64,000 bases of DNA from Rhizobium anhuiense (GCF_003985145.1 NZ_ML133543.1:22941-86940), one strand, 5' to 3'. Shown: positions 8,260 to 18,076, numbered from the stretch's first letter. Notes: generated from the sequence alone by a model not told the origin. A program made the numbers and translations.

Positions 8260-9540
8260 ATGGCTATTTTGCTCGGATCAATCGCCGACGACTATACCGG
8301 CGCCTCCGACCTCGCCAACACGCTGACGAAGAACGGCCTGCGCACGGTGCAGACGGTCGGCATCCCCGATCCGACACTCGCGTTGCCGGATGTCGACGCC
8401 GTGGTCGTTTCCCTGAAAATCCGCTCCGTCCCCGCCCCGGACGCCGTGACGGCCGCGACCCGCGCCGAGCGATGGCTACGCCAGCGGGGCGCCGGCCATG
8501 TGCTTTACAAGATCTGTTCGACCTTCGATTCCACCGATGCCGGCAATATCGGTCCGGTCACCGAGGCGTTGAGCGAGGCGGCCGGCGGCGGCTCCGTGCT
8601 GGTGACGCCTGCCTTTCCGGAAACGGGACGCACCGTCTATCTTGGCCATCTCTTCGTCGGCAGCCAGCCGCTAAACGAAAGCCCGCTCAAGGACCATCCC
8701 CTCAATCCGATGCATGACGCCAATCTCGTGCGGGTGCTCGCCCGGCAATCGCGCAACGCCGTCGGACTGGTCGATCTCACCGCCATCGCGGCCGGGCCTG
8801 ATGCCGTCAAGGCGAAGCTCGATGCCCTACGCACGGCAGGCGTCACCATCGCCATCGCCGATGCGATTTTCGAACGGGATCTTGAAACGCTCGGCGAGAT
8901 CGCATTGGAAACACCGGTATCGACAGGTGCGTCCGGCCTCGGCCTCGGCCTTGCCCGCGCCCTCGTCCGCTCCGGCCGGATATCCTCCGGCGGTGCAACG
9001 ACGGCGGACGCCATTCGCCCCGTCGGCGGGCTGTCCGCGATCGTTGCCGGCAGTTGTTCCAAGGCGACGCTGCGCCAACTCGACGTCGCCGAACGGTCGA
9101 TGCCCGTGCTGCGGCTCGATCCGGAGCGGCTGCTTGCCGGCCCGGATGAGGTCGCCACGGCGATTTCCTGGGCCGGAGACAGAATCTCCGCCGGTCCTGT
9201 GGTGATCGCCGCAAGTGCCGCGCCGGAGACCGTGTCCCGGCTGCAATCGCTCTATGGACGAGAAGCCTCCGGCCACGCGATCGAGACCGCGACCTCGATC
9301 ATCACAGCCGAACTGGTGCAGAGAGGCGTGCGGCGCCTTGTGATCGCAGGCGGTGAAACCTCAGGGGCGGCGGTCGATAGGCTCGCCATTCCGGCATTTC
9401 TGATCGGCCCGGAGATTGCGCCCGGCGTGCCGGTGTTGCGCACGGTCGGCAATGCCCAGGGCGATATGCTTCTGGCGTTGAAATCAGGAAACTTCGGAGG
9501 CGAAGATTTCTTTACGGCAGCGCTGGCGATGATGCACTGA
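8260..9540 (+). CDS. otnK: 3-oxo-tetronate kinase (former DUF1537 family)
   Basis: A 426-residue two-domain protein. The N-terminal domain has the family signature ADDYTGASDLANTL; the C-terminal nucleotide-binding domain has VIAGGETSGAAVDRL. OtnK phosphorylates 3-oxo-tetronate, giving the substrate of OtnC. With ltnD, otnI and otnC all present, this locus encodes a complete route from threonate to dihydroxyacetone phosphate. It is the last gene of the plus-strand operon. Confidence 0.88.
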   Translation: MAILLGSIADDYTGASDLANTLTKNGLRTVQTVGIPDPTLALPDVDAVVVSLKIRSVPAPDAVTAATRAERWLRQRGAGHVLYKICSTFDSTDAGNIGPVTEALSEAAGGGSVLVTPAFPETGRTVYLGHLFVGSQPLNESPLKDHPLNPMHDANLVRVLARQSRNAVGLVDLTAIAAGPDAVKAKLDALRTAGVTIAIADAIFERDLETLGEIALETPVSTGASGLGLGLARALVRSGRISSGGATTADAIRPVGGLSAIVAGSCSKATLRQLDVAERSMPVLRLDPERLLAGPDEVATAISWAGDRISAGPVVIAASAAPETVSRLQSLYGREASGHAIETATSIITAELVQRGVRRLVIAGGETSGAAVDRLAIPAFLIGPEIAPGVPVLRTVGNAQGDMLLALKSGNFGGEDFFTAALAMMH

Positions 9541-9644
9541 CGGGATCTGGGGTCGACGAATATCGATCGGCTCTAGCATAAGATGCGGTGGTCCATGGCA
9601 GCAAAGCCATAAGATACTGCTTGAACCATGGCCTTCAGACGATC

Positions 9645-9676
9645 TGCCCGCCGGCGCTCCGGCAGACTGGCGGGCA
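9645..9676 (+). other. Hairpin in the otnK-GNAT intergenic region
   Basis: An 8-bp perfect inverted repeat (9645-9652 with 9669-9676) holds an inner CCGG/CCGG pair. It sits just before the acetyltransferase start and could be a leader structure or weak terminator for otnK. No T run follows. Confidence 0.35.
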
Positions 9677-9695
9677 CGACATGAAGGACGCCCCC

Positions 9696-10532
9696 ATGCA
9701 AGCAAGTCAGATCGAAATCGTCCCATTCGGCCCCGACCATCTGGAAGCCGCCGTCGCGCTCTCAAGACAGGCGGGCTGGCCGCACCGGACGGAAGACTGG
9801 CAGCTGGCGCTCGCTCTAAGCGAGGGGATGGTCGCGATCGAGAACGGCAAGGTCGTCGGCACCGTGCTCGTCACGCCATACAAGGGCGATTGTGCAACTA
9901 TTAACATGGTCATCGTCGACGAGACGATGCGCGGCCGCGGCCTTGGCCGCAGACTGATGGACGCCGCACTGTTGACCGCCGGTGACCGACCGCTGAGGCT
10001 GGTGGCGACGACGGCAGGCCTGCCGCTTTACCAGAAGCTTGGCTTCCGCGAGACGGGAACCGTGCTGCAGCACCAAGGCCTTGCCGGAGAAATCGCTGCC
10101 CCGGCGGAAACGGAAGCAGCCACCGCCGCCGATCTCCCTGCCATCGCGACACTCGATCGCCTGGCCTTCGGCGCCGATCGAGAAGGACTGCTCTCTTATT
10201 TCGCCGGGATCGGCGAATTCGCCGTCATTCGCAGCGACAGCCGCATTTCCGGCTTCGCCTGCCTGCGTCCTTTCGGCCGCGGCGAAGTGATCGGACCCGT
10301 GGTGGCCGCCGACCTTAGCAAAGCCAAGACACTCATCGAACATTTCATCGCCAGGCGGCCCGGACGGTTCCTCAGGGTCGACACCACTGACGAGACCGGG
10401 CTCTCCCCATGGCTCGCCGAACAGGGGCTGGTCCATGTCGGCGGCGGCATCACGATGAGACAGCCGTTGGCCAAAGACGCCGCCGATCCAACCGCCACCA
10501 CCTTTGCCCTCGCCAGCCAGGCACTCGGCTGA
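9696..10532 (+). CDS. GNAT family N-acetyltransferase with C-terminal second domain
   Basis: About residues 1-140 form a GNAT fold with the acetyl-CoA loop RGRGLGRRLMDAA. The C-terminal half resembles the second domain seen in YitH/HolE-type acetyltransferases. ATG 9696 follows AAGGA by 7 bases; the in-frame ATG 9681 lacks a ribosome site. The next gene, an aminotransferase, starts 13 bp after the stop, so the pair probably acts on the same amino compound. Substrate unknown. Confidence 0.8.
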   Translation: MQASQIEIVPFGPDHLEAAVALSRQAGWPHRTEDWQLALALSEGMVAIENGKVVGTVLVTPYKGDCATINMVIVDETMRGRGLGRRLMDAALLTAGDRPLRLVATTAGLPLYQKLGFRETGTVLQHQGLAGEIAAPAETEAATAADLPAIATLDRLAFGADREGLLSYFAGIGEFAVIRSDSRISGFACLRPFGRGEVIGPVVAADLSKAKTLIEHFIARRPGRFLRVDTTDETGLSPWLAEQGLVHVGGGITMRQPLAKDAADPTATTFALASQALG

Positions 10533-10545
10533 TCCGGAGATCTTC

Positions 10546-11922
10546 ATGTACAGCAATTCCCTCATCGAACTCGATCGCGCCCACCTCATTCATCCGGTCG
10601 CTTCCTATCGCGGCCATGAAAAGCTTGGCGTGCGCGTGTTGGCTTCGGCCAAGGGCGCCACGGTCACCGACGCATCGGGCAAGCAGCTGATCGACGGCTT
10701 CGCCGGCCTCTGGTGCGTCAATGCCGGTTACGGCCACGAAAGCATCGTCGAGGCGGCGGCCCGGCAGATGCGCGAGCTTCCCTATGCGACGGCCTATTTC
10801 GGCCTCGGCTCCGAGCCCGCGATCCGGCTTGCCGGTGAACTCGCCGACCGCGCGCCGGGCGATCTCAACCATGTCTATTTCACGCTCGGCGGCTCCGATG
10901 CGGTGGACAGCACGGTCCGCTTCATCCGCTACTATTGGAATGCCCGAGGACAGCCTCAGCGCGATCAGTTCATCTCGGTCGAACAGGGCTATCACGGCTC
11001 CTCGACGGTCGGCGCGGGTTTGACCGCGCTGCCCGCCTTCCATGCCGGCTTCGGCCTTCCCTTCGACTGGCAGCATAAAATTCCGTCTCACTACGCCTAT
11101 CGCAACCCGGCGGGCGACAGTCCGCAGGCAATCATCGACGCCTCGCTTACCGCGCTGAGAAGCAAGGTCGAGGCGATCGGGCCGGACCGCGTCGCCGCCT
11201 TCTATGTCGAGCCGATCCAGGGCTCGGGCGGCGTGCTGGTGCCGCCGAAAGGCTGGATGAAGGCCATGCGCGAATTCTGCCGCCAGCACGACATCCTGTT
11301 CGTGGCGGACGAGGTGATCACCGGCTTTGGCCGCACCGGCCCGCTTTTTGCCTGCAGCGAGGATGGGATTGTTCCCGATTTCATGACGACCGCCAAGGGC
11401 CTCACCTCCGGCTACGTCCCCATGGGCGCCGTCTTCATGTCCGATCACGTCTATGAAACGATTGCCGAGGGCGCGGGCGCTGCCGCCGTCGGCCACGGCT
11501 ACACCTATTCGGCCCATCCCGTCAGCGCCGCGGTCGGGCTCGAAGTCCTGAAGCTTTACGAAAACGGCCTTCTCGAAAACGGCGTCAGGGCCGGCGCACG
11601 GCTGATGCAGGGCCTGGAGTCGCTGAGGGATCATCCGCTCGTCGGCGACGTCCGCGGCCGCGGCATGCTGGCCGCCGTCGAACTGGTGGTCGACAAGGTG
11701 AACAAGACGCCGTTGCCGGCATCCGCCGAACCGGCCCGCCGCATCTTCGACCGCGCCTGGGAGAACGGCCTCGTCATCCGCGCCTTCGGCAATGGCGTGC
11801 TGGGCTATGCGCCGCCGCTCTGCTGCACCGAAACGGAGATAGACGCGATCGTCGAGCGCACTCGCGTCACGCTGGACGAGACGCTGGAGGACCCGGATGT
11901 GCGCCGGGTGCTGCAGGCCTGA
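10546..11922 (+). CDS. Class III PLP-dependent aminotransferase (omega-amino acid/amine type)
   Basis: A 458-residue protein with the class III layout: GLWCVNAGYGH near the start, the GGSDAVDS cofactor-phosphate segment, DEVITGFGRTG in the middle and the PLP-binding lysine in TTAKGLTSGYVPMGA. This subgroup removes terminal amino groups from omega-amino acids, diamines or beta-alanine-like compounds, with pyruvate or similar acceptors. ATG 10546 has GGAG 7 bases upstream. It lies downstream of a GNAT and upstream of a HAD and an oligopeptide-type importer. Confidence 0.87.
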   Translation: MYSNSLIELDRAHLIHPVASYRGHEKLGVRVLASAKGATVTDASGKQLIDGFAGLWCVNAGYGHESIVEAAARQMRELPYATAYFGLGSEPAIRLAGELADRAPGDLNHVYFTLGGSDAVDSTVRFIRYYWNARGQPQRDQFISVEQGYHGSSTVGAGLTALPAFHAGFGLPFDWQHKIPSHYAYRNPAGDSPQAIIDASLTALRSKVEAIGPDRVAAFYVEPIQGSGGVLVPPKGWMKAMREFCRQHDILFVADEVITGFGRTGPLFACSEDGIVPDFMTTAKGLTSGYVPMGAVFMSDHVYETIAEGAGAAAVGHGYTYSAHPVSAAVGLEVLKLYENGLLENGVRAGARLMQGLESLRDHPLVGDVRGRGMLAAVELVVDKVNKTPLPASAEPARRIFDRAWENGLVIRAFGNGVLGYAPPLCCTETEIDAIVERTRVTLDETLEDPDVRRVLQA

Positions 11923-12019
11923 GAATATCGCGAAACGGTCAGATTCGGTATTTTCTGCCGCCTCATGACGCCTTTTCGGAGAATCCGGCGCGGTGCAGGT
12001 GACACACTGAAATCAACGA

Positions 12020-12048
12020 AAGGCCCGGATCCCGGCAATACGGGCCTT
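12020..12048. terminator. Hairpin downstream of the aminotransferase
   Basis: An 8-bp perfect stem (12020-12027 with 12041-12048) around a 13-base loop. T residues follow only when it is read on the minus strand, so on the plus strand it may be an attenuator rather than a full terminator. Confidence 0.4.
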
Positions 12049-12144
12049 CGACACAAGAGCGGGACAACGATCCCGCCGACGGGAACAGAATATTCTTCTT
12101 CGACAAGCCGCGCTCCCACCGGAGCCGAACACTGGGGAATTCAC

Positions 12145-12858
12145 GTGAGCAAGAGCCTTCCGGAATTCAAATATATGACCTTCGACGTCGTCGGCACGCT
12201 CATCGACTTCGAAGGCGGTCTCAAGACCTGCTTCGCCGAGATTGCGGCTGAGGTGGGAGGCGCAGTCGACGGCGAGCAGGCGCTCAGCCTCTACCGCGCG
12301 GCCCGCTACTCCGAGAATGCCGACCTCTTTCCCGACGACCTCGTGCGCGTCTACCTCGCGATCGCGCCGAAGCTCGGCCTGCCCGCCGACAAGAAATACG
12401 GCGAACGGCTGCGGGACTCGGCCAAGGGCTGGAAAGGTTTCGCAGACAGCGCCGCTGCGCTGGCAAAACTTTCGAAGGATTATCGCCTCGTGGCGATGAC
12501 CAACGCCCGGCGCTGGGCATTCGATTTCTTCGAGAAGGAACTCGGCAATCCTTTTTATGCCGCCTTCACCGCGGATGATACGGGGACCGAGAAACCCGAT
12601 CCCGAATTCTTCGAGAAGGTATTCGCCTACGTCGCCTCGGAAGGACATTCGAAGGACGACATCCTGCATGTCGCCCAGAGCCAGTACCACGATATCGGGA
12701 TTTCCCGGAAACTCGGGCTGACCAATTGCTGGATCGAGCGGCGCCATGCCGAGAAGGGTTATGGCGGCACGATCGAGCCGGCCGAGTTCACCAAACCCGA
12801 TTACCATTTCACGTCCATGGCAGGCCTTGCCGATGCCGTGGCCGCCGCGCGCGCCTAA
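12145..12858 (+). CDS. HAD superfamily hydrolase, haloacid dehalogenase type II-like (GTG start)
   Basis: A 237-residue protein starting at GTG 12145 with GGGGA 6 bases upstream. Motif I is DVVGTL; the second Asp of phosphatase-type HADs is absent, as in (S)-2-haloacid dehalogenases. Also seen are VAMTNARRW, the lysine in TEKPDPEFF and QSQYHDIGISRKLG. The dehalogenase Ser-Asn pair is not conserved, so the role is uncertain. It lies between an aminotransferase and an ABC importer, and is a distant paralogue of the HAD at 2269-2937, which also sits beside amine-oxidising genes. Confidence 0.75.
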   Translation: MSKSLPEFKYMTFDVVGTLIDFEGGLKTCFAEIAAEVGGAVDGEQALSLYRAARYSENADLFPDDLVRVYLAIAPKLGLPADKKYGERLRDSAKGWKGFADSAAALAKLSKDYRLVAMTNARRWAFDFFEKELGNPFYAAFTADDTGTEKPDPEFFEKVFAYVASEGHSKDDILHVAQSQYHDIGISRKLGLTNCWIERRHAEKGYGGTIEPAEFTKPDYHFTSMAGLADAVAAARA

Positions 12859-12873
12859 CTTTGAAAGCAGATC

Positions 12874-12897
12874 GGGCCTGCCCGCAACGGGCAGCCC
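12874..12897 (+). other. Hairpin before the solute-binding protein gene
   Basis: A stem of about ten pairs with one bulge and a three-base loop lies between the HAD stop and the binding-protein start. Such structures often give separate processing or higher expression of the binding-protein message. Confidence 0.35.
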
Positions 12898-12921
12898 GCC
12901 ACACAAGAAAAGGGGAATGAG

Positions 12922-14532
12922 ATGAACGACAAGATCACCAATTGGACCAGATCCGACGACGTCATGATCGAGACCGCCATCCGTCGTGGCGCGACCCGCC
13001 GCGAGCTGCTGCATATGATGCTCGCGGGCGGCGTGGCCATGTCAGCCGGCGGGCTCGTGCTTGGCCGCGCCGGCAAGGCGCTCGCCGCCACGCCCGTTTC
13101 CGGCGGCTCGCTCAAGGCGGCCGGCTGGTCGTCCTCCACGGCCGATACACTCGACCCCGCCAAGGCGTCGCTCTCCACCGATTATGTCCGGTGCTGCTCC
13201 TTCTATAACCGCCTGACTTTCCTCGACAAATCAGGCACGCCGCAGATGGAGCTTGCTGAAGCGATCGAATCCAAGGATGCGAAGACCTGGACGGTCAAGC
13301 TGAAGAAGGGCGTCACCTTCCACGACGGCAAGCCGCTGACTGCCGACGACGTGGTCTTCTCGCTGAAGCGTCATCTCGACCCATCCGTCGGCTCGAAGGT
13401 CGCCAAGATCGCCGCCCAGATGACCGGCTTCAAGGTCGTGGACAAACAGACCGTCGAGATCACCCTTGCAGATCCGAATGCCGACCTGCCGACCATTCTG
13501 TCGATGCATCACTTCATGATCGTTTCCGACGGCACGACCGATTTCACCAAGGCCAACGGCACCGGCGCTTTTGTCAAGGAAGTGTTCGAGCCGGGCGTTC
13601 GCTCGGTCGGGATCAAGAACAAGAACTACTGGAAATCCGGCCCGAACGTCGATTCCTTCGAATATTTCGCGATCAGCGACGACAATGCCCGCGTCAACGC
13701 GCTGTTGTCGGGCGACATCCACCTTGCAGCGTCGATCAATCCGCGCTCTATGCGGCTCGTCGAGGCCCAGGGAGAGGGCTTCTTCCTGTCGAAAACCACC
13801 TCGGGCAACTATACCAACCTCAATATGCGGCTGGACATGGATCCCGGCAGCAAGCGCGACTTCGTCGAGGGCATGAAGTACCTCGTCAACCGCGAGCAGA
13901 TCGTCAAGTCGGTGCTGCGCGGCCTCGGTGAAGTCGGCAACGACCAGCCGGTCTCCCCCGCCAACTTCTACCGCAATGCCGACCTGAAGCCGCGGGCCTT
14001 CGATCCCGACAAGGCGAAGTTCCATTTCGACAAGGCCGGCGTCCTTGGTCAGTCCATTCCGGTGATCGCTTCCGAGGCGGCCAACTCCTCGATCGACATG
14101 GCGATGATCATTCAGGCTTCAGGCGCCGAGATCGGACTGAAGCTCGATGTCCAGCGCGTTCCCTCCGACGGCTACTGGGACAATTACTGGCTCAAGGCGC
14201 CGATCCACTTCGGCAATATCAATCCCCGTCCGACGCCGGATATCCTGTTCTCGCTGCTCTACTCCTCTCAAGCCCCCTGGAACGAGAGCCAGTACAAGTC
14301 GGAGAAGTTCGACAAGATGCTGATCGAAGCACGAGGCTCGCTCGACCAGGAGAAGCGCAGGGCGATCTACGACGAGATGCAGGTGATGATTGCCAACGAA
14401 GCCGGCACGATCATCCCGGCCTATCTCTCGAACGTCGATGCCACCGCCGCCAAGCTCAAGGGTCTGGAGCCCAACCCGCTCGGCGGCCAGATGGGATACG
14501 CCTTCGCGGAATACGTCTGGCTCGAAGCCTGA
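12922..14532 (+). CDS. ABC transporter substrate-binding protein, family 5 (dipeptide/oligopeptide type)
   Basis: A 536-residue secreted protein. An N-terminal twin-arginine-like segment (TRRELLHMM) is followed by a hydrophobic stretch and an AxA-type cleavage region near residue 55, suggesting Tat export. The mature part shows the SBP_bac_5 signature (LKKGVTFHDGKPLTADDVVF). ATG 12922 follows AAGGGG. It is followed by two permeases and a fused ATPase. Family 5 members bind peptides, opines, nickel or sugar conjugates; enzymes upstream point to an amino compound here. Confidence 0.88.
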   Translation: MNDKITNWTRSDDVMIETAIRRGATRRELLHMMLAGGVAMSAGGLVLGRAGKALAATPVSGGSLKAAGWSSSTADTLDPAKASLSTDYVRCCSFYNRLTFLDKSGTPQMELAEAIESKDAKTWTVKLKKGVTFHDGKPLTADDVVFSLKRHLDPSVGSKVAKIAAQMTGFKVVDKQTVEITLADPNADLPTILSMHHFMIVSDGTTDFTKANGTGAFVKEVFEPGVRSVGIKNKNYWKSGPNVDSFEYFAISDDNARVNALLSGDIHLAASINPRSMRLVEAQGEGFFLSKTTSGNYTNLNMRLDMDPGSKRDFVEGMKYLVNREQIVKSVLRGLGEVGNDQPVSPANFYRNADLKPRAFDPDKAKFHFDKAGVLGQSIPVIASEAANSSIDMAMIIQASGAEIGLKLDVQRVPSDGYWDNYWLKAPIHFGNINPRPTPDILFSLLYSSQAPWNESQYKSEKFDKMLIEARGSLDQEKRRAIYDEMQVMIANEAGTIIPAYLSNVDATAAKLKGLEPNPLGGQMGYAFAEYVWLEA

Positions 14533-14544
14533 TAAAATGAAGGG

Positions 14545-14570
14545 ACCGGGGCTGCAGCCCAAGCCCCGGT
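14545..14570 (+). terminator. Attenuator hairpin after the binding-protein gene
   Basis: A 9-bp perfect stem (14545-14553 with 14562-14570), followed by TCTT. Its position between a binding protein and its permeases is typical of partial termination that keeps binding protein in excess. Confidence 0.55.
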
Positions 14571-14610
14571 TCTTCCGGAATTGAACTCGAAACGCAACAA
14601 GGAGGCGTCC

Positions 14611-15561
14611 GTGAACAACCAGGTCTTGTCCCTGGTGCTGAGCCGATTGCTCATCGCCCTGATCACCCTGGTGATCGTCTCCTTCGCCGTCTTCTTCGCG
14701 ACAACGCTGCTGCCCGGAGATACAGCGACCATACTGCTCGGTCAGGCCGCCACGCCGGAAGCCGTCGAAGGCCTGCGCAAGGCCATGCATCTCGACGAGC
14801 CGGCCCTCTTCCGCTTCCTGCGCTGGGTCGTCGGGTTGCTGCAAGGCGATCTCGGCACGTCCTACGCCAACGAAATGCCGGTTACTGCGCTCATTGCCGG
14901 CCGCTTCGTCAACACGCTGAAACTTGCCGGCGTCACCGCGCTCTTCTCCGTGCCGATCGCGCTCACGCTCGGGATTACCTCAGCCATGCTGCGCGGTACG
15001 GTTTACGACCGGATCGTCACGGTGATCACCATCGGCGTCATCTCCGTGCCGGAGTTCATGGTCGCGACCTCTGCCGCGCTGATCTTCGCCGTCTATCTGA
15101 AATGGCTGCCGGCGCTCTCCCTGGCCAATGAGGTCCATAGCCTGAGCGACATCTTGCGCGTCTATGCCATGCCGGTGATCACACTGACCTTCGTCGTCTC
15201 AGCCCAGATGATCCGCATGACCCGCGCGGCTGTGATCGAGACGCTCGCCACGCCCTATGTCGAGATGGCACTGCTCAAGGGCGCTTCGCGGCCGCGCATC
15301 GTCTTTCGCCATGCATTGCCGAATGCGCTCGGCCCGATCGTCAATGCCGTCGCACTTTCGCTGTCCTATCTGCTTGGAGGCGTCATCATCGTCGAGACCA
15401 TTTTCAATTATCCCGGCATCGCCAAGCTGATGCTGGATGGCGTAGCCACCCGCGACCTGCCGCTGATCCAAAGCTGCGCGATGATCTTCTGCCTTGGCTA
15501 TCTGCTCTTGATCACCATCGCCGATATCATCGCCATCCTTTCCAACCCGAGGCTCCGATGA
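14611..15561 (+). CDS. ABC transporter permease, DppB type (GTG start)
   Basis: A 316-residue membrane protein of the binding-protein-dependent permease family, with an N-terminal segment and five further hydrophobic helices. The FFATTLLPGD and GDLGTSYAN motifs are characteristic of DppB/OppB. The EAA-like loop is EMALLKGASRPRIVFRHALP. GTG 14611 follows AAGGAGG at ideal spacing. Its stop overlaps the next permease start by 4 bp. Confidence 0.87.
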   Translation: MNNQVLSLVLSRLLIALITLVIVSFAVFFATTLLPGDTATILLGQAATPEAVEGLRKAMHLDEPALFRFLRWVVGLLQGDLGTSYANEMPVTALIAGRFVNTLKLAGVTALFSVPIALTLGITSAMLRGTVYDRIVTVITIGVISVPEFMVATSAALIFAVYLKWLPALSLANEVHSLSDILRVYAMPVITLTFVVSAQMIRMTRAAVIETLATPYVEMALLKGASRPRIVFRHALPNALGPIVNAVALSLSYLLGGVIIVETIFNYPGIAKLMLDGVATRDLPLIQSCAMIFCLGYLLLITIADIIAILSNPRLR

Positions 15562-16424
15562 CAATGACCAACTCCGAGACCACGTCCGACCGGCTGTCCG
15601 GAACCCGGCTTGGCTATCGCTTCAACATCGTCGGCGCGATCGGCCTGACCGTGATCCTTTCCTGGGCGCTCGTCGCGATCTTCGCGCCTTGGATCATCCC
15701 CTACCCCGTCGGCGAGATCGTCGATCTCGACTATTTCGGCCCGATGAGCCGGGAACTCTGGCTCGGCTCCGATTATCTCGGCCGCGACATGCTCTCGCGG
15801 ATCCTGATGGGCGCGCGTTATACGGTCGGCATCTCGCTGGCGGCGGTCACGATCGCCTGTTTCAGCGGCGTGGTGCTCGGCATGATCGCAGCGGTCGCCG
15901 GCGGCTGGCTCGACACGATCCTCAGCCGCTTCCTCGACGCCCTCAATTCCATTCCGAGCAAGCTGTTCGGCCTGGTGGTCGTTGCTGCCGTCGGCTCTTC
16001 GGTCCCGGTTCTGATCCTGACGCTGTCGGTGATCTACATCCCCGGCGCCTACCGCTTCGCCCGGGCGCTCGCCGTCAACATCAATGCGATGGATTTCATC
16101 ACCGTCGCGCGCATCCGCGGCGAAAGCACCCTCTATCTCATTCGCTCCGAAATCCTGCCCAACATTGTCGGGCCGGTGCTTGCCGATCTCGGCATCCGCT
16201 TCGTCTTCATCGTTCTGCTGCTCTCCGGGCTTTCCTTCCTCGGCCTCGGCGTCCAGCCGCCCTATGCCGATTGGGGCGCTCTCGTGCGCGAAAACATCGG
16301 CGGCCTGCCCTTCGGTGCGCCGGCGGTGATGTTTCCCTCGCTTGCCATCGCCAGCCTGACGATCAGCATCAACCTGCTGATCGACAACCTGCCGCAGAAG
16401 ATCCGCGACCGGAGTGCGTCATGA
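15558..16424 (+). CDS. ABC transporter permease, DppC type
   Basis: A 288-residue partner permease with the DppC/OppC pattern LGSDYLGRDMLSRILMGAR early and the cytoplasmic EAA loop around VARIRGESTLYLIRSEILP. ATG 15558 overlaps the stop of the preceding gene, and its own stop overlaps the ATPase start, so all three are translationally coupled. Confidence 0.87.
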   Translation: MTMTNSETTSDRLSGTRLGYRFNIVGAIGLTVILSWALVAIFAPWIIPYPVGEIVDLDYFGPMSRELWLGSDYLGRDMLSRILMGARYTVGISLAAVTIACFSGVVLGMIAAVAGGWLDTILSRFLDALNSIPSKLFGLVVVAAVGSSVPVLILTLSVIYIPGAYRFARALAVNINAMDFITVARIRGESTLYLIRSEILPNIVGPVLADLGIRFVFIVLLLSGLSFLGLGVQPPYADWGALVRENIGGLPFGAPAVMFPSLAIASLTISINLLIDNLPQKIRDRSAS

Positions 16425-18076
16425 GCAATTTCATCGAAATCCGTGACCTGAAAGTCGAGGCCACCACCGATTCCGGCCGGCGCGTCGAGATCATCAAGGG
16501 TGTCAGCCTCGACGTTGCCGAGGGTGAGATCGTCGCGCTGATCGGCGAGAGCGGCTCGGGCAAGACAACCATCGCGCTCACCCTGATGGGCCATACCCGC
16601 GCGGGCTGTCGCATCTCCGGCGGCAGCGTTTCGGTCGGCGGCAAGGATATGGTCAGGCTCAGCGAAAAGCAGCGCGCCAAGGTGCGCGGCACCGAAGTCG
16701 CCTATGTCCCGCAATCGGCCGCCGCCGCCTTCAACCCAGCCACGACGATCATGGATCAGGTGATCGAAGTCACGCGTATTCATCAGCTGATGTCGCCGGA
16801 CGAGGCGCGTGCCCGGGCCGTCGAGCTCTTCCGGGCGCTGTCGCTGCCGGAACCCGAAACGATCGGCAGCCGTTACCCGCACCAGGTTTCCGGCGGCCAG
16901 CTGCAGCGTCTGGCCGCCGCCATGGCGCTGATCGGCGACCCGACCCTCGTCATCTTCGACGAGCCGACGACGGCGCTCGACGTGACCACCCAGATCGAAG
17001 TGCTGCGCGCGTTCAAATCGGTGATGAAAAAGGGCGGCATATCGGGCGTCTATGTCTCGCACGACCTTGCCGTCGTCGCCCAGATCGCCGACCGCATCGT
17101 GGTCTTGAAAGGCGGGGAGACCCAGGAAACCGGCACCACCGAAGAGATCCTCAACCATGCGAAGCACCCCTATACCAGAGAGCTGCTCGCAGCCTTCGAA
17201 CCGAAACTGCGCGCCGCAGCAGCCCCCATCGAGCGCGAGACGGCGCCGCTTCTGAAGATCGAAGATCTCGTCGCGGGCTACGGGCAGCGCCAGGCCGATG
17301 GCCTCCCGCTCGTTCGTGCGGTCGAGCATGTGAGCTTGAAGGTGGAGAAAGGCCGCAATCTCGGCATCATCGGAGAATCCGGTTGCGGCAAGTCGACGCT
17401 CGCCCGCACCATCGCCGGCATCCTGCCGGCCGCGGTCGGCAAGATCGTCTTCGACGGCACGGAGCTGCGCCGCAACGCCCGCGAGCGCTCACGCGATCAG
17501 TTGCGCGAGATGCAGATCGTCTTCCAATATGCCGATACCGCCCTCAACCCGGCAAAATCGGTGGAGGACATCCTTGCCCGGCCGCTGGTCTTTTACCACC
17601 GCATGGATCGACAAGCGCGACACGCCCGGATCGATCAATTGCTCGACATGGTGCGCCTGCCCCGCAATCTGCGCCATCGCCGGCCGGGAGAACTTTCGGG
17701 CGGGCAGAAGCAGCGCGTCAACTTCGCCCGGGCGCTTGCCGCCGATCCGAAGCTGATCCTCTGCGACGAGATCACCTCGGCGCTCGACACGGTGGTCGCC
17801 GCCGCGGTCATCGACCTGCTCAAGGAGTTGCAGCGCGAACTCGGCCTTTCCTACATCTTCATCAGCCACGATCTCTCGGTGGTGGAGGCGATCTGCGACG
17901 AGATCGTCGTGATGTATGGAGGCCGGAAGGTCGAGCAAATCACGTCCTCAACAGTGAACGCGCCGCAACATCCCTATTCGCAACTGCTCTTCTCATCGGT
18001 GCCGACGCTCGATCCGGCCTGGCTCGACGGGCTTCAGCAGGATCCGGAACTGGTGCGTGCCTATTGCCGGCACTGA
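16421..18076 (+). CDS. Fused two-domain ABC ATPase (DppD-DppF type)
   Basis: A 551-residue protein with two complete nucleotide-binding domains. The first has Walker A GESGSGKTT, signature SGGQLQRL and Walker B VIFDEPTTALD; the second has GESGCGKST, LSGGQKQRV and LILCDEITSALD. Each ends with the oligopeptide-type C-terminal extension. The fusion replaces separate DppD and DppF subunits, as in YejF/GsiA. Start at ATG 16421 overlaps the permease stop. Confidence 0.88.
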   Translation: MSNFIEIRDLKVEATTDSGRRVEIIKGVSLDVAEGEIVALIGESGSGKTTIALTLMGHTRAGCRISGGSVSVGGKDMVRLSEKQRAKVRGTEVAYVPQSAAAAFNPATTIMDQVIEVTRIHQLMSPDEARARAVELFRALSLPEPETIGSRYPHQVSGGQLQRLAAAMALIGDPTLVIFDEPTTALDVTTQIEVLRAFKSVMKKGGISGVYVSHDLAVVAQIADRIVVLKGGETQETGTTEEILNHAKHPYTRELLAAFEPKLRAAAAPIERETAPLLKIEDLVAGYGQRQADGLPLVRAVEHVSLKVEKGRNLGIIGESGCGKSTLARTIAGILPAAVGKIVFDGTELRRNARERSRDQLREMQIVFQYADTALNPAKSVEDILARPLVFYHRMDRQARHARIDQLLDMVRLPRNLRHRRPGELSGGQKQRVNFARALAADPKLILCDEITSALDTVVAAAVIDLLKELQRELGLSYIFISHDLSVVEAICDEIVVMYGGRKVEQITSSTVNAPQHPYSQLLFSSVPTLDPAWLDGLQQDPELVRAYCRH

